DNA of 64,000 bases from Paramecium octaurelia (lineage: Eukaryota; Ciliophora; Oligohymenophorea; Peniculida; Parameciidae). Shown one piece after another: positions 11,101-23,118 of the stretch. The translations under genes were made by a program, and so were the position numbers. Under the pieces are notes generated by a model. That model did no database searches, had not been told where the DNA came from, and saw only the letters and a list, made by a program, of their open reading frames with translations. Positions within the stretch are counted from its first letter, which is position 1. The number at the start of each line of letters is the position of its first letter. The DNA lies in the NCBI GenBank assembly GCA_905182995.1, contig CAJJDP010000065.1:1-64000 (forward strand). The letters run 5' to 3'.

Positions 11101-13892
11101 AAACAAATAAATTGATATCCTCTGGTACAAACATATATGTTTCTTTGTTTGAAACTACCGTGTTACTACTTTCCAGATCTATTTGATTTGGATATTTTCC
11201 TTTTGGAGGTACTTAACCATTCATCAAAAATTCTATCCCTGTTTATTCAATCTCAGCAGTAATAAATGGGAACAACATCCAAATTAACACTTTTAAGTAG
11301 AAGTCTTCGATAGTAAGAGGTTCATTTGACCACTTAATTTCATAGACATCAAAACTAATATAAATAATATTTATTGATACACTTCAGATTCTGAATCTGC
11401 AGAAGACTCATCATTCTCATTCTCAAAAGACTTCTATTTAATTTCATCTTACTTATTATTATCTTTAGGCTTTCTTTGCATACGATCAATCATTTTATAT
11501 AATCCTTAAGTAATACCCATTAAATTTCCATAAATATCAAATAAGACATGTTGTTAACCTTTGAATATCAGATTTCTTAATCGTTTAGAATCCTCCTTAG
11601 GATCTATTTCATCTTATTCTAATCTTTTCAAACATCCGATCATTGAAAAATCAGCTTCTAAATCTGGACTAAAGTTATGAGCCAAATACACTTAACATCT
11701 AATTAATGTTTGATCGCATAATTTTGCAAATGTTTAGAAGTATTTTCCAATTCTTTAAGTTGATCCTCTTCTAATATAATTTTGCATCATTTCATCATGA
11801 ACACCCAAAAGCCAATTTGGCATGAGTGGATTGATATTACCTTTTGTGTAATCTATAAATGATGCCATGTCTGCAAATCCAAAAAATCGAGGAATCAGAG
11901 GTGAAATCACTTTATTTCTGACTTTCCCTATATTTGGGCCGAATGCTATACACACCTTAACTGAAATAGCATCTCCTTTGAAAAAGTTAATGTTAGTAAT
12001 TTCAAAAGTACTCATGCTTCTTTCATATGCCAAGATCTCCTTACAATCTAATTATTTTTCTATATAATTTTACCTTTTTCCATCTCATAATATGCTCTAG
12101 CATTGTTATATAGAATCAATTAGATAAGAGCATCAAATTTTAAGAATTAAACATTATAAGTCCTTCCATTAACAAAAAATATTGATCGATACTTGTTATA
12201 CTCTTGTGTTATCTGTATTTGCAATGTTTACAGTTATTACAATTATTTTTCTATTTCAATGAATGTAGCTATTTTGCCTTCCTAAATTTACTTCCAAAAA
12301 CCAGATTTAAATTAACAGATCTAATTATTTTTGTATACTCATTACTTAGATTAATAATGGTAACATATTTTATTTGACTTACTCCATCTAATAAAGATTC
12401 TGTACAATACTTCTCTCGCTTTTACTCACTTACAATTTCACATTTGAAATTCTGCTTCGAGATTCTGAATTAATGTTGTAATCTTCGTCTTTTTGCATTT
12501 AAGCCTATATAATGAATTATAGAAATAAACACATTTAAATAAAATAGAATGAATATTCTCTTTATTTTTAGAATAGAACTTTCAGTTCTTAATAAGTCTT
12601 AGGTCCATTCCTTTTAAATTTATTAATGAAAGTTAAGAACTTCAAAGATAGTACTTCAAAATCTCCAATCCTCTTTTATACTGTGGCTTTATGTTTGTCA
12701 AAACTCTTTTTGAACAGGCATGATATAAAAATAACAGTTTGGTCAAGTTTAATTATCTTCTCAAATCCAATTTTCTTACATTAACATTTATTTAATCTAC
12801 AATGAGAGTGATGCATACAAAATTTAGTTATATATTCTATCTCCTTTTACTTACTTTTTTGGGCCTCACTATTCAATTCAAACATGTTCTCAATATACAA
12901 TAGCTCAAAATATTGATTTTGTTTTGAAATTGTTTGATAAACATTCTATCTTTTCATTTCAACCAAAGCAGTCGTCAGATGCTATGCAACAGGCAACAAT
13001 ATTAGAAATATCACTATGCATGAATAAGAATTTATTGAAAATGCTTTCTGAATTGTTGATATTAGATAAACAATTGTGAATATTGTTAATCCCTAATTAT
13101 ATAGTTTTGCATAAGCTGAAAATCTAAGATGATTAGTATTATATAGTTTACCCAAAAGGATACTGGATGATTGCCTCTCCTATGAGCATGCATATGAACA
13201 ACCCAAAAACAATTTTTGAAAGCAAAATAAAAATAAACTATGTTCTGATTGACAGAAATACTAACGGGATTAATAATAATTAGGCTATTATATTGTTGTA
13301 ATTAAAGTATTTTCTTAAACTTTACTAAAAGAATTCATAGTTGATGAAATAGATATTTGAAATTAATAAGCTTACCAAAGCAATCAATAAATTAAAAATA
13401 GAAAGTAATATCAACAATGGATCAGCTGCATTCAGCAAGTTCCAACAAACATAATAGAGTTGAAAAACATAAAATAACCAAGTGAAGTTAAGAAAATAGT
13501 TAGTTATTAGTATGGTAATTAACTAAAATAAGATAATAATAATTGTATACATCCAAAACACTCTTTGAGATACTGTCTACACTATTGTGGCTTTTCATTA
13601 TGAAGCGATAAGTGATAATGATATAAGGGAAGCAATTCAGTATGGTTATCGCAATGCCTATTAAAATGTTTATTGGATTGTTATTCATAAAGTATGGAGA
13701 AATCAAACATATTTTTGTGAATGATTTTATCAGGCTAAAAACTTGTTCATTTGAATCATCGATTAAAAAGTATGACAATTACAGGAAATACACACAAATT
13801 TGGAATTTTGCATAGCTGAAATTATTTATAGTAGGAGACAAGTTAGTTTGAATTATCAAGCCTTGATACTGCTTAAAGTATTCCCATTTCAT
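8150..13892 (-). CDS. TmcB-like (tiny macrocysts) PAS-domain multi-pass membrane protein
   Basis: Removing five introns (28, 28, 25, 26 and 26 nt) gives 1869 residues. The first 300 residues hold several membrane spans (for example INILIGIAITILNCFPYIII). Near residue 340 is a Cys/His motif, FCMHHSHCRLNKCQCKK. A PAS-like segment with IYGNLMGITQGLYKMI lies near residue 750. A long hydrophilic Gln-rich region follows, then at least four spans from about residue 1275 to 1815 separated by a probable extracytoplasmic domain. Dictyostelium and ciliate TmcB-like proteins combine an N-terminal membrane part, this Cys motif and PAS domains; they are thought to be sensory or channel-like. A second member without an evident PAS segment lies at 56977-61769. 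The start ATG is the first in frame; more N-terminal exons cannot be excluded. Confidence 0.7.
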
Positions 13893-14450
13893 ATTTAGAA
13901 ATATAAATAATATAAAATTATAACATATACACAATTTTTCATTCAAAATTAACTGTCATAAAGGCATACTAGTGTTGAGTGGTGGATAAATAATATTGAT
14001 CTGTTATTCTTACTTTGAATTAGCCCCTCTTATATTATTCTATATAAAGTCTTTGAATTTGATATGATGTATCTTTGATGCTAGTTTGAAGTTCAAAATG
14101 GCCAGGATAGTTTAAATAAAGAAAATCAAAGATTTATAAATCAGATTAATAATTGCAATGAGATGAAATTTACATAGATGTATTTTTTTTAAATTAAGAT
14201 TAATCAGCATGTGCTTAAGGAAAATCAACTCTGATAAATGAAATTGAATTTCCAACTAAATGGCCCCACAAATTTATTATTTTTAAGAAAATTAGATTTG
14301 TATTAACATTAGAATGAATTTCTATCATTTATTTATAAAAAGACATCCAAATGCCCTAATTAATTTTGAAAGTAATATTGAGTTACTTTAATAAGGCTGT
14401 TTAAATTTAAATATGATAATTTTATACATATATAGATAAAATGATAATGA
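13893..14450. other. intergenic region, no supported gene
   Basis: About 560 bp between two minus-strand genes. A 43-codon plus-strand frame starting near 14247 is too short to support. The stretch probably holds the promoter of the TmcB-like gene or an unrecognised upstream exon of it. Confidence 0.35.
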
Positions 14451-16011
14451 TCAAAATATGGATTGATTATCATATTTTTCTTTGTGAAATGTTTCAAAAT
14501 ACCCATAAATGATTGTAACTGCTAACAAAATTCCAGTTCCTAAAATCATTAGAATTAATAATTACCTGATCCTATGGCTCCCAAAATATCAGCAACAATA
14601 GTCAATAAACCTATGCAAACTCCACCACAAAAGGCTGCCACTGGAATATAACCAGACAAATATTTGACCATAGATTCTTCTCTCAATCCTTTAATTTTAA
14701 TCTATTTTCATTTAATATTGATACTTATTCATCTTTGAATTTTCTAGCCACATCTTTAGCACTTTCTCCTGAAATTTGAATCCAAAATTTAGCAAAGAAA
14801 CCACACATGAAAACAACAAATAGCACATAAACCACTGCATGAATTGGATCATTAATAATATCCTTGACATCTCTTAATGGAGACATGTAATAAGCCAAAC
14901 CTCCAATGGGCACTGATTAACCACCAAATTCTGCCTCTTACCATGTACCTAGCAATTTAACAAAGAAATTGGTTTTGAATCTTCTATAAAGTAATTATGA
15001 AAGGAAATAGACATTTTAAACAAGGGTACTTTGGATAATCATTGGAATGTTGGAGGTATAAAACAATTTAATTCCATGTGATGACACTAATCCTCTAATT
15101 TTTTAACTTGCTAATGGAACTTCCACTCTGAAACCCTATAAGTAAATGACTAATGAAATCACAAACAGTGTGGCCAACAAATTATTAAGATTTGGAGCTG
15201 ATTCTCTAAAGAATGCATAATAAAGTGCTTAGACTAAAAGAATTACTTTAATTGTTACGTGTATTTTATTTTGTGAATAGCAAATGGAAGAAATTAATAA
15301 TAGCACCTTCAAACTGAGTTCCAGCTTCAGTGGACAAGGTAATAGGTGAAAATGATTTCCAGAGAATGTTTTCACTCACGTTAGTTGCAATAAACAATGA
15401 AATACCAGATCCCAAACCTAAAAGATTTAAATTTTTATATTGTACCATATCCTTTTTAAAGCATTTCATCTAACATTGTAACAATAACACCGGCAAATGT
15501 TAATTATAACAAAATAAGAATGGCATTACCAGCTCCTATTTGATTTATGTCACCATATGCACCAGACCATATGTATGCCATTCCTTCAGCAATTGCCATA
15601 ATAAAGGATAATACTAAAAATTGATATTAGCAATACATTTTTAGGCTGCATTGAATAGTACTTTGTCTTCTCTCACCGAATGATTAACTTCAATAAAACC
15701 TACTCCACTAAGGAATTGCAAAATCATTCCAGATGTTACAATTGGTGAAATACCCAATTCCATCAAGGTACCTTTATTTGAGGCCAAGATTACTCTCATC
15801 CAATAGAAAGGGTCAGATCCTAATGTGTATTGTCCGATAAAATACCTGAAGTTCTATATACACCATATAATGGGATTTAGCAGCAAATCAAATAGATAAA
15901 TAGAGTAATTCCTGTGATGAGCACTTTGACCTTCAATGGTTGAGGGAATCTTGGCTCTTGTACTTCTGGAATAATTGAAAGTGCTGGTCTGAGTAGATGA
16001 AGAAGTCTCAT
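14451..16011 (-). CDS. SEC61A: Sec61 alpha, protein-conducting channel subunit
   Basis: Six introns (26, 23, 28, 25, 23 and 26 nt) leave 469 residues, the usual Sec61 alpha length. The start [20 protein letters not shown] and the following [18 protein letters not shown] stretch match the conserved N-terminus. Further hallmarks are [31 protein letters not shown], the loop [21 protein letters not shown] and the C-terminal [12 protein letters not shown]...DPIHAVVY...[14 protein letters not shown]. The protein forms the ER translocation pore with the beta and gamma subunits. All introns are GTA...TAG. The high conservation makes this gene a good anchor for the code and intron rules used elsewhere in the window. 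Confidence 0.97.
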
Positions 16012-16070
16012 AAATTAAAATAAAAAATTAACACGTATACCACTCAACAATTATCTCTTTAACATATAAT

Positions 16071-17333
16071 TCATTATAAATCTTTTCTTAATGGTCGATT
16101 ACGATTTAATTGGCTTCTCAATTGTGCCTATATAGAGAATAATTGTTTGAGTTCTGCTTCTACCAACAATTAATTGATATTGTCACTTCTACTCAAATCA
16201 ATGACTTTCAAATGTATTTTTTATTTAATATCCAACATTTAGATCCACAAATCTTGTTAACTCTATCCCAAATATTGTATGATTTCAGAGATAGTTTTCT
16301 TTAACTCTAGATTCTACTCAGTAATAGATTCAATTTATTTTTTATGATATTTAATAACATCGTTCCTTTCTCTTAATATATTTTCACAAAACTCTTACCA
16401 TTTTTTATTTATTTGTTTACCTTGGCGCTTTAAAGAGTCTAATTAAGCTTATGCAAATACCAATCTTCGATTGCAATTCTTCCTTGTCGCTAGTGTTAAC
16501 ACTATTAGTCTTATGAAAATGGCTTGCACTGTTGCTCAATTTGCTCTATTTTAAAGTGTCACTCAACACACTCTTAGGAGTGGTGATTCTGTAAGGATTA
16601 CAAGTTAGATCTTAAATTTTACTTTATAAATCATAAATTATTTAAATATTATCCTTAATGTGAATCTAGAATTTTTCTTCCTAATTTTTTTTTTAGACAT
16701 ATTAGTTTATTAACTAAACCATCAAAACAACAATTTACATATTCTACTAAAAACTATACAATCATCTTTTTATTACTTTTATCCTAGTCATTTATCAACT
16801 CCTAAAGGTTCTCTTAATATAAAAAATTCATCAATTAATCATACAGTTCATCCTAATGATTCTAAATCTGATTTATATCCTATTTTTAAGCCATCACAAC
16901 TTATAACTGACAAGTCAATGTTTCAATCTCCTGAACATATTATAATTATTCCTCCTTTAATTAGATCTATTCCTTTTCATAATTTGCTTGCAAATTCTCA
17001 AATTCATTAATTTGTCTTTCCAGTTCTAATATTTATTTCTATTATTAATCAACTGCCTCAAGTTTAATACAATAATACATCTATAAGTTATGCTTTGTCA
17101 TTATATAATTGCTGGCACATCTCATACATTTTCTAATACGATTTCAACTTCTCTTCATCAAAATTTTATTATCTTTATTAACTTATTTCTGGCACATCTT
17201 ATTACTGATTATCAATTTTTATTGGGTCTGATTACTTAATTACAACTGGCATTTCATTGTTTGATTAATGAGTGCTTTTTGGAGCTACGTCGAATACAAA
17301 ATTTGCTCTAATGTCTTTATATTGTTTACTCAT
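16071..17333 (-). CDS. coiled-coil protein of unknown function
   Basis: The model starts MSKQYKDIRANFVFDVAPKS and ends LNRNRPLRKDLQ, about 388 residues. Introns of 34 and 22 nt are clear. The first junction (near 17040-17080) is uncertain: a 40-nt GTA...TAG intron or a 22-nt one with an unusual end both keep the frame. The product is Gln/Glu rich with long heptad-like helices (ELERQINEFENLQANYEKE; NILRERNDVIKYHKKQIESI). A segment with ITTPKSVLSDT interrupts the coil. There is no catalytic motif. Its stop lies only 59 bp upstream of the Sec61 alpha start. A cytoskeletal or ciliary role is possible but only by inference. Confidence 0.65.
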
Positions 17334-17693
17334 ATATAAAAATAAAATATATTTATAATTTATTTCTAATCCTCAAAATTCATCTATCTAAATTAATTCT
17401 AAAAGTCAACTTGAAATTACAACCAAATTTACAAGCTCCGTTTTAATATTTAATTAATTTTTTATTCTCATCTTGTTAAGCTTAAAAAACTCATAATTTA
17501 TGGCTATAAGCTTAAAAATAGAGTTTTTCTATTGATTTTATAGATTATTTAAAATTTTTTTATTTTGAATTGCAATTAACTTGATAGTTTTTTATTACTA
17601 ATAATTAATTGCAACTATTTGTATTTAATAAATAATAATGTGAATTTTGAGATAATCAAAATAATGTATTAATAGAAAAACAAGTACATAGAT
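17334..17693. other. AT-rich intergenic spacer
   Basis: About 360 bp, very AT rich. The minus-strand frame of the upstream coiled-coil gene can be extended into it to 17468, but that reading is full of Ile, Phe and Leu and is replaced by a better 3' end when a 32-nt intron is removed. Confidence 0.35.
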
Positions 17694-19724
17694 TCATTAA
17701 GGACGTAGTTTAGTATGGACTGATATTGATTATTTATGATATCTGGTAATACTATTATTCTAACCAAACGATTAATTTGTTTAATTATAACTTTGATTTA
17801 AACTTTACGTATGTGCAGTAGCTATCTAACATAATTTAATTATTTCACCTTTTATTTTAAATCTTTATTTTCTTTGGTTAATTTAGCCATTTAAAATTGG
17901 GCATCCTTCAATTTTAGTTATTGACTTGAAAATTTTTGCTATAGTTTTATTTCTTATTAAATAAGATCGCTATCGATATCTTCAGTTCGAACTAATTTGT
18001 TTTGCAAAACCAGCATCTCTTAAATAATATCTTAACATTCAACTGAAAACATAGTCTTAACCATTTCAAACTAAAATAAACCAATAATTTTACTGTTTTT
18101 AACAATGCGATATAATCAAAATTCTTAAATTTTTGCTCCTAAATTGAAACTTAGCTGCAAGCAATACTTTTCTTGTTTGATTGTTAATTCTTATTATTAT
18201 TCATTTATGATTATAGAATATTCATTTATTCTTTTAATTATGCATTCTCTTTTTCTAATTCTACTTATTATTCTAGTTGGCTAGATAATTTTTTATCATA
18301 TTTTGAAAATTGAATTTATAGTTCTTAGATTTCTTTGTTTTTCTATTCATCTAGTTATTTCATGTGAATTAATTCTGATTTAAACATTCTTTTTTATTTG
18401 TCTATTATTTTTAGATCATTCTAATATTATTAAATTTGATTGTTTTAGGTAGAAATTTATTATTATAATTGTTAATTTATTTATTGAGAGTCTGTAACTT
18501 AATGTTATAAATCAAATATTATTTAAGATTTTTCTTGATCTAATTATTAATATTTTTATTCAGCCAATGAGGAATTTTATATAAATTCCTCTAGATTATG
18601 TAAATTTTTCAAAATATCTTAATCATGTCCATTTGTAATCTAATTGACTTTCAATGTTACTTTAATATTAATATATAAATACTTTATTAAATGAATTATT
18701 CTGAAGTTGATAATTATTCTTAAAGTTAATCTCCATATAAGCATTGCTCGTGATAATCAGATTTGATTTAATTTGTTTTTATCTCGAAATCCTCCAGCTA
18801 ATATTAGAATTTTTATTCAAGATCTTGAAGTTGGTATTTTAACAATTCAATTTATTTAAATTTTTCCTCTATGCAATTTTTTTTTTCTTCATTCTATTAT
18901 TCCAGCTTTTTGATTTTTGTATTGAGGAACTCCATTTCTTATTCTTTTAGAGCCAAATTGAATTCTTACTTTTGTTCATCCTTCTATAAACTCTTATAAA
19001 AGGTTTGTCTTAACCCATCCAATTCTTTCATCAACTCTTCTTTTTCACATTCTTCTGTTTTTAAATTTACTTGAATTTTATTCAGTCTCTTTTCAAGTTA
19101 TTAGATATCCTATTAATATTTTTCATTTTTTTATTATAGTTGTTAGATTTATGATTTCAAATGGTGATTTTCTGATTCTAATTTTTGTATTTAAGCTTCT
19201 TTAAAAATTATTGTATCATCATCTTTAGTTGTAGTTGCCAATTAGTCCAATTAATCAATCAAATACTATTTATCGACTTTTAATTCCATTAACTCTTTAG
19301 CATAAAAGTTGATTTAATGATTTAAATTATCAACTAATTGTTATAAATTTTCAATCTATGTCACATTTTAATTCTAATTGTAAAGCTCTTGGTAAAGCTA
19401 TGAAAGTAAGGCAAATAAATCAATTTTTTACTCTCTTGACATATTCAAAACTTAATCTAAAACTTCTTGAAATCCCTCAATTTGTAATTTATTTTCAATT
19501 GAATTGCGTAAAATCTAAATAAATTGATTCTATCCTTCAATTATGGATTTTTATTCATCTAGTTATTTGATGTACTCTAATTATTGACCAAATAATTTAT
19601 TCTCATGAAAACTATTATTAAAATCAGAATTTTTAAGGTTAGGTTTTTCATTTTATTTGAATTAAATAGGAAAGTTATTGGTAGTATCATTTAAAATAGT
19701 TGGTTTGAATGTTTAATAGTTCAT
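17694..19724 (-). CDS. long coiled-coil protein, Gln/Glu rich
   Basis: The model has 650 residues after removing introns of 23, 23 and 32 nt. It starts MNYQTFKPTILNDTTNNFP and ends RYHKQSISVHTKLRPQ. Nearly the whole length after residue 60 is heptad-type helix, for example KEAQIQKLESENHHLKSQIQ and LEKRLNKIQVNLKTEECEKE. The last intron starts GTT and is the least certain; without it the frame continues to 17468 with non-protein-like composition. No motor, kinase or zinc motif is seen. Proteins like this are common in ciliate basal bodies and cortex, but the assignment here stops at coiled coil. Confidence 0.68.
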
Positions 19725-19982
19725 AGCTGATAATGGTTTATAATTATTATAATATAATTCAAAAATAAATAAATAGTTTATAAATTTTCATATTATATTG
19801 AGACTCTTTATCAAAATTACATAGCATTTAATATCTATACTGAATTTGATTTCAATAAAGAAGATTCGAATTAAGTTACTGCAAATTGGGATTGATTATC
19901 TATAGTTAATTCATTTAAGTCCAAGCATAATTGAGAGTTTTGAATTACTTAAGAAAAATTGCAATATTTAACCGAAATTTAA

Positions 19983-20411
19983 ATGTTAAATTATCCTGTC
20001 ATTAGTATTCTTTAAATATTAAGAAAAAATTACATTTAAATTGAATACTACATGTAATCAATCTTGAGAGTTCTTTATAAATTTTAAATTTCACTTTGGG
20101 CTTATAGAAATTAACTAGAAATAATAACAGGAGACTAGTAAAATATTGAAAAAGTTGTTATCTAGTTATCTAAATTTTATTAAATCTCTGCCAGAATAAC
20201 AAGAGATTATATAGAGAAAATGAGATGTATCATTTTAATACCTCAGGAAAATGAAGTTCCATATTTATTTCAATAATTTAAAATTTATAAAAGGACTTAC
20301 ATGAATTCTTAAACGATTATAAAGAATATTCTATTTAATTACAACGAATATCGTATATTATATATTCAATGTTAACCTCTTAGATTTTAGTGCGTTATTA
20401 TTATTGATTGA
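19983..20411 (+). CDS. small protein of unknown function, 5' end unresolved
   Basis: An open frame of 142 codons from ATG 19983 to TGA 20409-20411 has protein-like composition (RITRDYIEKMRCIILIPQEN; EVPYLFQQFKIYKRTYMNSQ). Upstream, 19800-19980 holds another coding-like stretch (TLYQNYIAFNIYTEFDFNKE), so the true start is probably further left behind one or two short introns that I could not place. No domain is recognised. The 3' end overlaps the convergent crystallin-domain gene by 46 bp, so one of the two stops may be misplaced. Confidence 0.45.
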
Positions 20412-22058
20412 TCCATTTAGAGTTGAATAAATGAAACCTCTCTCTGAAGGCATGCTTAAGAAGAAGTATAACGATGGCTCTAACCATTATAGTTTTAATT
20501 TTCAAAGATTGTCAGTCCATACCCTTTTGGAATGTAAATGGATTTGATTTTATGTTTAAATTTCCTATCGAAAATACAGATGAAGATATTACTCAATATC
20601 CTTTAAACTGTCGCAAACTTCTAAAGCTAACCCTTAATACTCACATTCAGAGTAAATTACTATGCATTAATTTTGAATAATCTCACTAGATAGCTTTAGA
20701 CCATCATCTTCAAAAGGATTATTAATTTTCATGTCTCCTTATTTATTGATATTATTTTCAAGCGAATTTACATTTTGCTTCAACTCTTCAGGTATATCTT
20801 CTTATGCTTAAGTGGACTCTTAAGTGATTTCTTGTACTTCTTTTTCAACTTACTATTCTTATTGTTCTTCTCCTTTTCTGTTTGATGCTTAATTTTCTTG
20901 TTTATCTTCATTAACTGATTAAGCTTATGTTTCTACCTAATTATTTGATTATTCATCTTCATTGTTAAAGTTGATATCTTCTTCTATTTAGGATGGCTAA
21001 GGGACTGCCTTTTGTTATATTTCTTAATCTTCTGGCTGTTCCAGTATTTGGGTGTCTTCGTCTGATTCAGGTACCATATCTTAAATAATTCTACCAATAT
21101 TTTATGTAACTTCGAACTAATCATCTGCATTGGTAGTTTAAATATTTATTTATTCTTTTTAATTTTCTTGTTGTTCCTATACTGAACCTAAACTTTCTGA
21201 CTAAATTTCAGGTGCATTTTGTGAAATATGAATTTCATTACCTGATTAAATAATGACTGAATCTTAAATAGGCATATCTTATATAACTTTATTGGTGGTT
21301 TCTTATTTTGCTTCTAAATTATTTTCTTCCAACTTTTCATTTGTATTCAGCATATTCTATTGATCTTTTTTATTCGATTATTACTCTTGCTCTTTTTCAT
21401 CTAATTTATCTGATGTTTATTAAGCATTTAAAATTGTGTTGTTTATATCACTAGAATTTGTCTGTTAATCAATGTCTTTTTAGACAACAACCATTTGATC
21501 TTATGTAACAACAACAGGCTATAGTTACATGTCTGAGTTTTGGATAGAAATGTCATCATGTTCTTGGGAAAGTTTCGGTTCTAGAATCTGTTATTATTGA
21601 ATAGTCAAATCTAGGTTTTAATTCATAGGGACTTCTTGCGAATGCAATTCTCCTACTACTTATTATTCTAAATTATGCTATTATTCTATTGATGTTTCTA
21701 TTTTAGGTTGTTAATTTACAACAGGTTAAATCTCAAAAGAAGATCCTATCAAATTTGTTTATTGTTACTCGGATTCCGCTGGCTCTAGCGTATTGGGTGT
21801 TGAAATTGGAACATCAATTGACGCTGAGTCTTCGTTTTCTTAAAGAGTTGTTAAATTTGGTTAATTTTATGTTTCTTGATTCATACTAGAATCAATAGCA
21901 GACTCATTGCTATCATAATAGGTTATTTCATCTTCTATTGGTGCCATGATTTCTTCAGATATCAAATTACCATCCAAGTCATAATGAGTAACCAAGGTTC
22001 CACGTTGAGTGTTTGACAAGACAATGAGTAGAGTCAATAAGACAATCGATTTTTTCAT
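20366..22058 (-). CDS. secreted protein with Gln/Glu-rich region and C-terminal beta/gamma-crystallin domain
   Basis: ATG 22058 is chosen because it gives a signal peptide (MKKSIVLLTLLIVLSNT); an in-frame ATG at 22127 would bury it. One 28-nt intron (within 20550-20610) leaves 554 residues. After the signal come about 420 acidic, Gln-rich residues without Cys. The C-terminal 110 residues hold two Greek-key-like motifs: CIVIYSECEYQGLALEVCDS and GYGLTIFENQNYNGQSHRYT, joined by KIKSIYIPK. The pattern Y.[FY].xxx[FY].G...S is the beta/gamma-crystallin signature, whose members often bind Ca2+. Three Cys lie in this domain. It is probably exported. The N-terminal region may be a flexible or sticky linker, by inference from composition. 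Confidence 0.7.
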
Positions 22059-22086
22059 TATATATTTTAAAACGGATTTAATTATT

Positions 22087-22593
22087 TCAATTTTTGTATA
22101 GTGAAAGGAAGTAGTCTGCTGAGTCAAACACCTTCTTTTATTTCTTGGTTAAGGGGGTCTTAAACTACAAATCTGCAGCCGCATACTTGGTCAACAGCAA
22201 CTCTTCCTACTTTTACTCTATGGTTAAATCCTTCTTCTGTTGTTGTTACATAAAATAATCAGCACTGTCAAAGACTTTCTATTAATGATATATCAATTAT
22301 TCATACTTTCTTCTTATAATTATTTTATTGCTTTTCTGCCAAAGTTGTCACTTACGGACTTTTCTCTTCCATATCAAGCGACTGCTGAGTGATCAAGGCA
22401 ATCATTTGTTCCTCCAACTACTGTTATTCTAATTACAATAAATCATTTAAATAGTCTTCACTTCCAATATAACAAAATCGCTACAATAACATTAAATTCA
22501 TACAGGGTTGTAGGTTGGATTAAAAGCCAATTAAGGTCCCAGGCTTTCTAATCGAAATCTAGATGGTTTAAATTGCGGATTAATCACGCTCAT
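22087..22593 (-). CDS. endosulfine-like small protein with two FDSADYF motifs
   Basis: Introns of 23 and 28 nt leave 151 residues. The C-terminal half reads LLLTKYAAADLQFKTPLTKK then QKKVFDSADYFLSL. Alpha-endosulfine/ARPP/Igo proteins share a core with KY...L..R..K..KYFDSGDY; Greatwall/Rim15 phosphorylates the Ser, turning the protein into a PP2A-B55 inhibitor. Here the motif is FDSADYF and occurs twice, also as KKVFDSADYFMQQQ about 60 residues earlier. The Gly to Ala change beside Ser is unusual. The gene ends 28 bp before the start of the crystallin-domain gene on the same strand. The family call is by motif only. Confidence 0.5.
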
Positions 22594-23118
22594 TATTAAA
22601 TTAAATTATTGATATCATTTCTAAAGAAATTACCCTATATTAACCATTATAATTGCATATCCATTAACCACTGTTAACTTAAACTTATAATATAGAATGA
22701 TTAAAATTATCAATTATATAGTCCTGGAACCTTAAATTAAAAATTAAGAGGAATTGTTTAATTTCCACTAGTTTCAGTCATGGTTCTTCATGGGTTTCAA
22801 AAGAATACAATTTCGACATGATAATGAAAGGTTATAAAGACGAAATCTTCACAGCGGATGTTATTTTGTAAAAAGAAAATATAAAAGATTCTAAATAACA
22901 GAGAAAATATTCATTTAAATTATTTTCTAATCGAAGCAAATTGATAAAACTGTTATAAAGAAATTTATATAGAAATTTTATGCAAAATTGTGATTCACAA
23001 AATATGTTTCAAGTATGAAAACATTATGAATATTTGGAATTAGTTATTATTCTTTGAAATCAGATAAAGCAATAATTAATTCGTTTATAATAAAATTTAA
23101 AATTCAAAAATTTATAAA
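22594..23118. promoter_or_regulatory. divergent intergenic region, no gene seen
   Basis: 525 bp between divergent genes. Open frames are short and lack protein-like composition. It must carry both promoters; no motif is recognised. Confidence 0.4.

Noticed and set aside
20474..20680. Plus-strand open frame of 68 codons
   Set aside because: It is antisense to the beta/gamma-crystallin domain, whose motif on the minus strand is much stronger.
22059..22127. Upstream in-frame start for the crystallin-domain protein
   Set aside because: It would hide the signal peptide and overlaps the 3' end of the endosulfine-like gene.
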